DNA from: Mycosarcoma maydis
Lineage: Eukaryota > Basidiomycota > Ustilaginomycetes > Ustilaginales
Assembly: GCF_000328475.2 (NCBI RefSeq)
Contig: NC_026491.1
Location: 62,001 to 126,000, forward strand
Direction of reading: 5' to 3'
Length of the DNA: 64,000 bases
A program made the position numbers and the translations under genes. The notes beneath the pieces were generated by a model. That model saw only the letters and a list, made by a program, of their open reading frames with translations, ran no database searches and had not been told where the DNA came from. Below, piece after piece: positions 53,285 through 61,705 of this stretch (positions are counted from its first letter, which is position 1; each line of letters opens with the position of its first letter).

Positions 53285-54492
53285 AGCTCGCTTGTCGAGA
53301 TCTTGGTTCGTATGCAATGCCTCAGACAAGGTTCTTCAAACGCCTCTGGAGCCGTGTTTTGTGTGGATTCGTAATTCGTGATTCCGTGATTCACGATTAT
53401 GAGGCTCTTAGAGTATCACGCATGTCGTTGAGCTTGAAGCTGATCGAGTTGCAATCGTAAATGATTCCCGCGAGGAGACTTGGATTATGTAAGCTGCATG
53501 CGGTCTTGACCGCAGCTCCCAATTTTGTGGAAAAAAAACCCCCCAGTCACGAGTTGAGATTTTCGGAAGGAAGAGAAACGTCACAAGCAAAGGTCTCACC
53601 CCGTTCGTGATTCCATTCTGTCTCTTCTTCACTACCACCAACTGTGACATCGAGCTATGCACGAATCTTTGCATTCGTCGCTTTCTTTATGGCGCTGTCT
53701 TGTCGACAGTGGTCGCATGTGTACCTTCACTGTTCGTTTCAAGCAGGATTGTTCTCGATCGATGTTCTCAGCCCGTTTGGACTCGTTTTTTCGTTCAATC
53801 CGTCGCTGATCTTGCGACTATTCGTTTCGTCGCTCTGAACGCTCTCGCCGCTGCTCGTCTTGTCGACGACATGCCTCACCTCGCACATCACACTTTTGAG
53901 CTCGACCTAGACATTCTTCCTCTTCCCTTGCACTCCCCTGTCTTACCTGGCTCTTTCGAAGCCCCGCAAACTCCGCCTCTCTTTCTTCGAAAGATCGCAG
54001 GCACGTAGTTTCTCGTGGGGTCAAAAAGTTAGATTCTAGCCTAGATGAAAAAGCTGCAATACTTAAGGTCGTGTATCGACTAGGTTCAACTATACCCAAA
54101 GGTCGACGCACACTACCCAATTGCTGTACATTCCTCCGCCTCATTATTTCTTACCATTCACGATTGTATCTTTCTAGCACTGCACGTTCTGGAATTCAAA
54201 TCTGACCCGAATCGATCGAGCATTCGTGTCTCTCGAGAACAGACTGTGGACCGGTACAGCAACTCAGTGCAGTCTGCAAAGAACCCCAAAGTATAAGCTG
54301 GTAGCCAAGAAAAATGACAGTGGTGTGTGACATTGTTTGGTCAAGATGGAAAGAAAACGGAGCGAATGTGAAAAGATAGTGGATATCTAGGACCTGTGTG
54401 ATCTGATCGACACGCAACAGACGTAGCCTAGCATGTAAGGAGGACGTTATCAAAAGAGGGAGGCGTGCGGGGAAGCGCAGAGAGAGGTGGTC
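53285..54492. other. Convergent intergenic region
   Basis: Between the 3' ends of threonine synthase (+) and the secretory precursor (-). It contains CGTGATT motifs right after the threonine synthase gene (53370-53398) and near 54158. Frames around 53610-54000 have no protein character. Confidence 0.6.
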
Positions 54493-57400
54493 TTAACCGA
54501 TACCGTTAAATGTCATGGTAGCAGCAGCACCACCACCAACGATGGCGGCAACTTTCTTGAAACTCATACCTCCCTTGGCTGCTTCCTTCCCAGCGCCAGC
54601 TTCGGCAGACATGGCGCCTTGGATCGTAGCCGGTGAGCCCGCTGTACCTGGTGTAACAGCAGGCATGTCTGACACCATAGCCGGTCTCGCAGAGCCCATA
54701 GCAGCATCAGTACGATACAGAGACGCTGCTGAACCCCCCCTACCCATCCAAGTGCCACGTCCGAGCATTCCTGCTCCCCCTTCCGATGCCAAACCAGCTT
54801 CGCCTCGGGACAAACTGGCAGCTTCTCCTCCAAGACCACCACCTCGGCCAGCAAATGCTGCACGAGCCGTGCCACTCTCAGAGAGACCAGCGCCTCTGGC
54901 GAGCGATGCAGTTCCAACATCAGCACCTGACACAGTAGCACCTCTAGCGAGTGCTGCGGTTCCAGCCTCAGCTCCGGATACTGCAGCACCTCTGCCGAGC
55001 ACAGAAGCGGCTCCAGCACCAGCTCTCGCTAAAGCAACCGCTTCTGTCTCAGCGGCTACAGCTGCACCCGCAAACCCCAATGGCACTCGCTTTCGCAACA
55101 TGGATCGCTTCTTGAGGACAGGATCTGCCGCGCCCGCTAAACCACTGGTATCACCATTAGCAGTACCGGCGGAAGTATCACCAGGAGTGCCATCACCACT
55201 AGTGCTCAGCGTTGAGACCCCAGCACTGGACGGCATGCCACCGCCAGCAGAAGACATCGCAGCGGCGCCATAATTTATGCTCGCCGGAGCACCCGTCGCT
55301 AAGCCAGTCCCAACACCGCTCATCGGGCTGTATGAGCCGGCACCGGTACCCGTCTGACCCCTCTGAGCTTCAAGGTAGGACGTGTACAGCTCGCCGCCCG
55401 GGATCATCGGCCCCCGAGTGTTGGCGTTAGGGGTGACCAGAGGTACTGGCTTGTTCTTCTGCTTTTCGCCGACAAATATGTTGCCTGCCAGAGTTCCGAC
55501 AAACATGGCTGTACCTCCGATTGTCAGTGCGGTGCCGAATCCTGGAGTACGCTTTGATAGCGACCGAGACTCGACTTGATGGTCGGAAGCCGTATGAGCA
55601 GTGTTGCCGTCAGCAGAGGCATCTCGCTTTTTGAGCACGCTCCCTCCACTGCCGCCGCCCCCGCCCCCGCCACTTGCCGGTGCCTGGTAACCAGCGGCAG
55701 CATTGAGCGAATCTCCCAGCGATGATATGCCTCCCGATGAGGCGCCGCCGGAGCCGTAGGTAGGGGGAGAGAAGCCAGAAGCTCCACCGTCTCCGGAAGC
55801 TGCCAAATAGCCTCCTCCCGAAGAATCGTAAGCGGCACTAACATCGCTACCAGGAAGCGGCTTGACCGGGATTCCGGCAAGAGGATCCGTCTGCGAACCA
55901 CCACTGGCTCCACCAGTGGGGTCTGCAGCAAGCGCGCCCGCACCGCCTTGCATCTGCGTTGCCTGCTGCTGCTGCTGCTGCTGCTGCGCCATCAGTTCCT
56001 GTTGCTTCTTCTTGGCTTCTCGCTTCTTTTCGTCCTTTTCCTCGTCTCGATCTGTGGGGAATTGGGTCGCAGACTGAGCATAACCCAACAAACCACCCAC
56101 GACCACCAGGGCACCAGAAGCGAGCAAACCGCCTCGCTTCTCCAGACTATCAGCAGCGCGGCGTTTGAGGACGGGAACACCGCTCTGACCGCTGGCCGCA
56201 CCATCGGGAGCAGTAACACCACTAGCAGCAGAAGTAGAAGATTGAGAGAGCTCGTCCGGAGAGGACGCCTGGCCTTGTTCGCGAGCTGCAGTCTGAGCCC
56301 TCGCTTGCTGCAGAGCCTGCTCTTGTTGGAGCTGTGTGACGTAGTTGGAATAGCCTGGCATGGCGTTGGTCGCGAGCTGCCCTGGTTGACGGTCCGGCAC
56401 GCCAACAGCGCCGTACGTCGGTCTGTCATCGATGTCCTTGAGAATGTCTCGGTCTCGCGGATTGTACTGTCGCCATCTGGCATGCGTCACGCCTCCGTAG
56501 ATCAACGGAACCACACTACCCACAGTGATAGCGCCTGCAAGTTTCGACCAAGGCCCACCGGTGAACAAGAAGCGCTTGTCCAGCTGAGAAGAAGCTCGGG
56601 CATCAATTCGATCTCGATCTCCGTTTACTTCTCTTTTGCGAAGAACGGATTGAGACTGGCTCGACAAAGGATACACCAAATTTTGAGCCTGCGATTGCGA
56701 GGCGCCTTCAGTGTCGTACACGTCGACAGGGAACTTTATACCGTCTACATTCGGAGGCGTTGAAAGAGCCGAGCTGTAATCTGGGTTTGATGAGGCAAGT
56801 ACCGGCAAAGTCTGACCAGGCGTCGCAGCTGCGGCACTGAAGGCATCCTTTGGTTTGAGTATGTTCGGATCGTATGGATTGAACGGAGGAGTATCCATAT
56901 CTTCCTTCTTCTTTCCCATCACTGTCGATGTAAAGCCTGGAGAAAGCAAAGCCCCAAGGCCAGCTCCGACTACACTCGAGATGTATTGTCGCTTGGATAG
57001 CTTTAATTTTTGAACGCTCTCCTTAAGCTGGCCAGACGGGTCGGCAGGCGGCAGCTGTCGGCTTCTGACGAACCGCCTCTGTACATCAGACTCAGCAACA
57101 GCACCGTTAGACAGATGGCGCTTTTGCAGGCGCGTGAGCTGAGCCTTCTCCACCTGTCGCTTCGATTTGTGGGACTGACTTTCATCCGGCTTGTCCGTGG
57201 GCAAGGACATCAGCGTGTACTGCGAGCCATCCCATCGTGCCGCCGTATCTATGAGCGTAGGCGGTGTAGGTGGCGCCGAGAACTGATAGGTCGCTTGCAG
57301 AGTCGTCTTGGTTGAGAAGATAAAGTTGACCACGTTCAGGACAGCAGCAGAGAGGCCAATGGCACTTGCTGCTCTCGTGATAGATGGGAACTTGGGAGGA

Positions 57401-57816
57401 GCCTTACCGTATTTAGCCATGTGGATCGAATCCTCGACTTGCATAGTGTGCTGCTTCTGTCTTTCCGCTTCGCGACGTGCGTTCTCGATTCCGGTCACCT
57501 TGGTCTGTAGGTCGTTCAGTAGATCTTCTTGTGGTACGAGTTTCGACACAGTATCTCCGACTTTTTGTGCTTCTCCGGGTGTCAGTTCGCGAGCATGTAA
57601 GCGGTCAACGACGCCTTCTGAGCGACGATGTTTCTTTGGTTGGCGCGCTTCTTGATGATGACGACCGTGCTCGCCGTTCGAGCTATTCTTTTTGTCGCCG
57701 CCATCACGCTGTCTGAGCTTTTGGGCTAACAATTCATCTTTGGCCGAGGCAGGCGCAGCTTGGGCCGTGAAGGCTAAGCATGCCAAGCAAAAGAGAAGCA
57801 ATGCCCCGACTCGCAT
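54493..57816 (-). CDS. Secreted precursor with repeated Kex2-type sites and Gly/Ala-rich hydrophobic peptides
   Basis: 1107 aa in one exon; no known family recognised. Residues 1-20 form a clear signal peptide (MRVGALLLFCLACLAFTAQA). The remainder carries many Lys-Arg sites, several in pairs: VLRKR (391-395) with LDKR (412-415); VLKRR (549-553) with LEKR (558-561); VLKKR (727-731) with LSKR (753-756); VLKKR (900-904) with LRKR (907-910); also LQKR at 230-233 and LSKR at 273-276. Directly after the second site of each pair comes a hydrophobic Gly/Ala-rich segment, for example QYISSVVGAGLGALL, GGLLASGALVVVGGLLG, TPGFGTALTIGGTAMFVG and VPLGFAGAAVAAE. Linkers are Pro/Ser/Gly/Gln-rich (including Gln x8). 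Residues 940-990 contain about three copies of a 16-residue Ala/Gly repeat (ARGATVSGADVGTASL). The layout suggests a Golgi-processed multi-peptide precursor; a membrane-embedded protein is the alternative. Confidence 0.85.
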   Translation of the reverse strand: MRVGALLLFCLACLAFTAQAAPASAKDELLAQKLRQRDGGDKKNSSNGEHGRHHQEARQPKKHRRSEGVVDRLHARELTPGEAQKVGDTVSKLVPQEDLLNDLQTKVTGIENARREAERQKQHTMQVEDSIHMAKYGKAPPKFPSITRAASAIGLSAAVLNVVNFIFSTKTTLQATYQFSAPPTPPTLIDTAARWDGSQYTLMSLPTDKPDESQSHKSKRQVEKAQLTRLQKRHLSNGAVAESDVQRRFVRSRQLPPADPSGQLKESVQKLKLSKRQYISSVVGAGLGALLSPGFTSTVMGKKKEDMDTPPFNPYDPNILKPKDAFSAAAATPGQTLPVLASSNPDYSSALSTPPNVDGIKFPVDVYDTEGASQSQAQNLVYPLSSQSQSVLRKREVNGDRDRIDARASSQLDKRFLFTGGPWSKLAGAITVGSVVPLIYGGVTHARWRQYNPRDRDILKDIDDRPTYGAVGVPDRQPGQLATNAMPGYSNYVTQLQQEQALQQARAQTAAREQGQASSPDELSQSSTSAASGVTAPDGAASGQSGVPVLKRRAADSLEKRGGLLASGALVVVGGLLGYAQSATQFPTDRDEEKDEKKREAKKKQQELMAQQQQQQQQATQMQGGAGALAADPTGGASGGSQTDPLAGIPVKPLPGSDVSAAYDSSGGGYLAASGDGGASGFSPPTYGSGGASSGGISSLGDSLNAAAGYQAPASGGGGGGGSGGSVLKKRDASADGNTAHTASDHQVESRSLSKRTPGFGTALTIGGTAMFVGTLAGNIFVGEKQKNKPVPLVTPNANTRGPMIPGGELYTSYLEAQRGQTGTGAGSYSPMSGVGTGLATGAPASINYGAAAMSSAGGGMPSSAGVSTLSTSGDGTPGDTSAGTANGDTSGLAGAADPVLKKRSMLRKRVPLGFAGAAVAAETEAVALARAGAGAASVLGRGAAVSGAEAGTAALARGATVSGADVGTASLARGAGLSESGTARAAFAGRGGGLGGEAASLSRGEAGLASEGGAGMLGRGTWMGRGGSAASLYRTDAAMGSARPAMVSDMPAVTPGTAGSPATIQGAMSAEAGAGKEAAKGGMSFKKVAAIVGGGAAATMTFNGIG

Positions 57817-59234
57817 GACGAGTGAAACAGTGCTGGAATGAGCAGATCGATTGGTGATCTCGAGGCCTGCCTCTTAACAATCACGTCAAGCTCCGATTAC
57901 TTGTATGCTGGGAGTCGGCTTGTTTCGATATCGTTTTGCTTCGAAACCAGTGGTGTTGGAGATGAGTCAAGCTGTTGCATAACCAGACAAAATCTAGGTG
58001 CCACACAGGCAGGAGAGCGTTGGCAGCGACCCACCCACCAGAACGTGCCTGGTCAGGTTATAGAGGCCAGCTTAGCCACTGGTTTCGCATTGATGAAACA
58101 CGAAAACACTTAATGAAGCCACGTATTACAGCCCAAGTGTACTTTTGTGCTGTAAAGCTACCTCGCTGATCAGTTAGAGGTGGCTCGCGCACAGTGAAAA
58201 TGAACAGACATCGAGCTTCATTACAGTCTCGTACGTTTCGTTGGCATAGCAATGGATCGACGACTGTCTCTTTGGAAGCCCTCCGAATAGCTCAGCTATC
58301 GCAATGCCTGGACGTCAAGAAGTCAGGGAAAAAAAGCGCACATGACAGAGAAACGAGAAATGTACCTCGTCGGGAGCGCTCAATGTACTGTACAGTATTC
58401 TTTAGGGACAGTCGCTACGCATAAACAACTGTGGGTGGTGAGCCACGGACCGTTTGGTAGGAGGACCCATGGCTGACAGGCACACCCTCTACTGCGTTGC
58501 ATGTGGGTCGCAATGTGGGTTGAGCATGGCGACGATGGATAGCAAGGAAGAGCCGCTTGAGCATGACAAAGATTCGGTTCATTGTGTTGCTGAGCGCTCG
58601 ATTTGGGCAACCGCTCTCGGTCTGTGAAATGAAACAAGCTGAAGGACGTGGTCACGCTGGCAGTCAATCGCCCCACCAGAACCTCCGAGTGGCTCAGCGT
58701 TGTCTTGGTTCATATCCTGGATCATCACAGATGAGGTGGCCCTTCAAGCTCGTCACTCGACGACTCTGGTCATTTCTTCTGTGGTGGGAAAGAGACCAAG
58801 CTTGTCACCGCATCGTGCTACAGCATCTAGGGTCATCGAGGTTGGCTTTCGTGCTTCGGGCAACTTCTACCGTCTGACACACATACTTGAGAGCCCACAC
58901 ATGAAAGGGTGTGCTTTCCTGCAACTCAACAGGGGACGTTCCTGTCGATGTATGTCGCACCCAGCTCTCTGTCATTTATCTTTCAGGGGAAGGCAAAAGC
59001 AGAGTTGCCCGTTGTCTCGCTGTTGTCTTCGATCTCTTTGAATAACACGCCTCTTCTCTCGACCTGGATCCGGGAATGAAATGCCTTGCACTCAGCCGAA
59101 CTTGTTGCCTTACCTTTGTGCCTGCCTCCTGGAATACTATAGACATTCGTCGTTTTGGTGTCACAAAATCTTTCTTCTCCCCACCTTCTCTCTCCGCTCT
59201 CTTCTGCTACTCGGATTGAGTACCTTTTGTCACG
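57817..59234. other. Divergent intergenic region between two secreted-protein genes
   Basis: Shared 5' region of the Kex2-site precursor (-) and the CAP protein (+). No gene is supported; a 33-codon frame at about 58527 was seen but has no recognisable features. Nearly free of the heptamer arrays found elsewhere. Confidence 0.55.
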
Positions 59235-60701
59235 ATGGTGCGGTCGTTGAGCTCGAGCATGGCGCTGGTCGCCATGGTCATGCTTGTTCTCTGTACTTGT
59301 GAAGCTGCTTCGGCAAGGCTGATGCTGCCCTCTGCTCGTCATGCTCACAGAGGTCTTCGAAGAGAGCTATTAGCCAGCCGCTCCAGCGCAGACTGCCCCA
59401 AAAATAATGGGACGCTTACGCCCCTCGTTCAGGAGCAGATCGCAAAGCTGTCATCAGCTTCAATGCGTCAGGGGGGTAAGCAAATGGAGCAGGATACGGT
59501 TCTGCCAGATGGCCAACAAGTCCATGTACAGGCCAAGTCGCAACAGAGCGGATCGTCGCGCTCGTGGGCCTGGTCGTGGTCCTCGCACTCTTCGCGGTCA
59601 TCATCATCGTCGTCCAAGTCCTCGAATGCTTGGGGAGCGAGGGATAGTTCTGCAGACGATAAGGCTCATCCAAGTTTGAAGCTCGAGCGAGAGATTAGCA
59701 GTGTCTCGAGTCCGACCTCTAGTCCCAAGGAGCAAGACCGTCGTCCTAAAGAAAACCCCGTCTATGCCGTCGTCAGGTCTAGCCGCTCTCAGCACCACTC
59801 GGACACGAAAGCTCAAGAGTCGTTCACGGCTAAGAATAAAGATGGAAAAGTGACGAGAAGCTTCCGCAGCAGCGAGTCGAGCTCGTCCTCGTCTACTTTG
59901 TCCTCCAGCACGTTCTCCACCGTCAACAATTACGTGATCAGCGGCAATGCTGAGAAGTCGGGCAATGCTGCGCCCTTCACCGACCCTCAGGTGCAATGGA
60001 CGCGAACGCCACCTTTGTTTTCCGCCGCCTTTTCTGTCAACACTGCCATTGGTCATCATATTACCCGTCCAGCGCGCGCCGATGTCTGCAATCGTCGATT
60101 CCCATTTTCCAACCAGCAGCACGGCAGAGATCACGAAGATCCTCGCTTCAGCCAGCCTTTTGCTGAAGAGGGATTGGATCCCGTGTCCAGACTTGCTCTC
60201 GATCTACACAATGCCGAGCGAGCGCGCTACCACCTGCCACCTTTGCAGTGGAATGCCGAACTGGCCAATATGGCCTCGTGCTGGGCTGATCTCAAGGCGT
60301 ACGGTCACTCGGAAGAACACTTTGTGGCTTCGGGCGAGAACATTGCCAGGGGTATTGGCGATCCATGCTACAGCAGCCCGATGGAAGGCATGAAGAATGG
60401 CGTCTACTCGTTCCTCGACGAGGACCGCAACTGGGCGCAAAACCCACACTTGAGTGAAGCCGATGGTCACTGGACGCAAATTGTGTGGAAGGATACGCGC
60501 TTTGTCGGATGCGCTGTGTCGCAGCGCAAGCACTTTACGCCCGAATCCGTCCAAGAGGAGAAGGCGTCAATGTACATCGTCTGCGAGTACTATCCGGCAG
60601 GCAACGTCGAAGGCCTCTTTGATGCTCAGGTACCGGCCAAGGTTCAGCCTACGCCTCGCCTGCGTTCCAGTTGCTCAGCTAACGAGAGACACGGCAGTTG
60701 A
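59235..60701 (+). CDS. Secreted CAP/PR-1-like protein with Ser-rich region
   Basis: Extracellular CAP-superfamily (SCP/PR-1/Pry) protein, 488 aa, one exon. Signal peptide at residues 1-25 (ALVAMVMLVLCTCEAASA; an internal Met at 9 is an alternative start). Two Ser-rich tracts lie at 102-132 and 208-232. The CAP domain occupies about 316-460: LDLHNAERARYHLPPLQWNA, CWADLKAYGHSEEHF, GENIARG, GHWTQIVWKDTRFVGCAVSQ, and MYIVCEYYPAGN. The His and Glu residues of the CAP cavity (H358, E368, H412) are present, and CEYYPAGN matches the CAPE-type CNYxPxGN motif of plant PR-1. A CAP protein with a Ser-rich part and two roles in virulence (UmPR-1La) is described from Ustilago maydis; this could be its counterpart, but that is inference. 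Confidence 0.92.
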   Translation: MVRSLSSSMALVAMVMLVLCTCEAASARLMLPSARHAHRGLRRELLASRSSADCPKNNGTLTPLVQEQIAKLSSASMRQGGKQMEQDTVLPDGQQVHVQAKSQQSGSSRSWAWSWSSHSSRSSSSSSKSSNAWGARDSSADDKAHPSLKLEREISSVSSPTSSPKEQDRRPKENPVYAVVRSSRSQHHSDTKAQESFTAKNKDGKVTRSFRSSESSSSSSTLSSSTFSTVNNYVISGNAEKSGNAAPFTDPQVQWTRTPPLFSAAFSVNTAIGHHITRPARADVCNRRFPFSNQQHGRDHEDPRFSQPFAEEGLDPVSRLALDLHNAERARYHLPPLQWNAELANMASCWADLKAYGHSEEHFVASGENIARGIGDPCYSSPMEGMKNGVYSFLDEDRNWAQNPHLSEADGHWTQIVWKDTRFVGCAVSQRKHFTPESVQEEKASMYIVCEYYPAGNVEGLFDAQVPAKVQPTPRLRSSCSANERHGS

Positions 60702-61129
60702 GATGGTTTCCATCACGTTGAGCCCCAACCTCTCTCCAAGCGCGCAAATGCATTCACTCTTTTACCCGCTTGTGTTTGCATTTATTTCCCTTCGCCATAT
60801 TTCGCTTTGTACGGCTCGCAGGTCGACACCGTTTTCCTTGTCGCCTCATCTTTACATCTTCTCTCTGGCACCATCTCGCCGTCCAGTTAGTCCATCACTC
60901 TCTTTGATCGCATGTCTTCGTCCAATTGTCCATCGTTCTACATCCTTTCGTCGATTTCCGATGTCCTTGGTGCTGGTCACCTTTCATCGATATCTAGAAA
61001 ACGATATGCGAGCTTCTCTTGTCTTGTTGTCTGTGCTCCTCAGTCACAAGTAATAAAAATGTCATTGTGAAAGAGGACGAGAGTATGTTATATGAACGCA
61101 ATCAGTCTTCTGCGTTTCAATTAAGTCTA
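60702..61129. other. Intergenic region
   Basis: 3' flank of the CAP gene, pyrimidine-rich, and 5' flank of the tRNA. No other feature seen. Confidence 0.6.
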
Positions 61130-61232
61130 TCCCGGCTAGCTCAGTCGGTAGAGCGTCAGACTCTTATTCAAGGGTTTCCGAGATTACTCGGAGTTCATCT
61201 GAATGTCGTGGGTTCGAGCCCCACGTTGGGAG
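61130..61232 (+). tRNA. tRNA-Lys (anticodon CTT) with 30-nt intron
   Basis: Full cloverleaf: acceptor TCCCGGC (61130-61136) with GTTGGGA (61225-61231), discriminator G at 61232. D stem GCTC/GAGC (61139-61142 and 61151-61154). Anticodon stem TCAGA (61156-61160) with TCTGA (61198-61202). T arm GTGGG-TTCGAGC-CCCAC (61208-61224). The loop reads CTCTTA then A after removing 61167-61196, placing the intron one base 3' of the anticodon, the canonical position for nuclear tRNA introns. Anticodon CTT decodes AAG (Lys). Confidence 0.96.
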
Positions 61233-61234
61233 AA

Positions 61235-61241
61235 TTTTTTT
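61235..61241 (+). terminator. RNA polymerase III T-tract
   Basis: Seven T residues start two bases after the tRNA-Lys discriminator base, the usual Pol III stop signal. Confidence 0.85.
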
Positions 61242-61705
61242 GCCAGCTTTGGTTAGGGTTATTTTGATTTTTGGTCTTCGAAGACCAGCATGGTTCAAGC
61301 CAGCGAGCGGGTCGCGTGAAGCTTGAGGAAGCGCGTCTCATCTTCAGACAGAATCGTAAACGCAAAAAAAATTAAAAATTAAAAATCATCGCTTGGACCC
61401 TGAATTTCGAGCATGCTGTAACGCTGTAACTTGGCACATTCACGTTTCGTGAATGGTAATCGTGATTCACGGTGACCACGCACGAAGCTCCTCGGTCTGT
61501 CTTGAATCATTACATCCATCATCACAACACACAAACACACACAGAGGCGAAAACACCCACATTACCGTCGACAACCCCATATCCATTGAAATCGAACCGC
61601 GCTTGCAGCACTGATGCCACAACGGCAGCAAGTTCACGCGCGCTGACGGTTCAGTAGCAGCGCTGCAATTTAAGTACTTCTGACACTGGACATCAAAGGC
61701 ACAAC
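61242..61705. other. Intergenic region between tRNA-Lys and the nuclease gene
   Basis: Contains a single TTAGGG near 61248, a small direct repeat AATTAAAAATTAAAAATC (61367-61386), and CACGTTTCGTGAATGG near 61440 of the CACG family. No gene seen. Confidence 0.6.

Noticed and set aside
58527..58628. 33-codon frame starting MATMDSKEEPLEHDKD between the two secreted-protein genes
   Set aside because: Too short, no splice partner found, no recognised motif.
61247..61256. Second telomere-like site (GGTTAGGGTT)
   Set aside because: Only one and a half units, expected by chance at this length.
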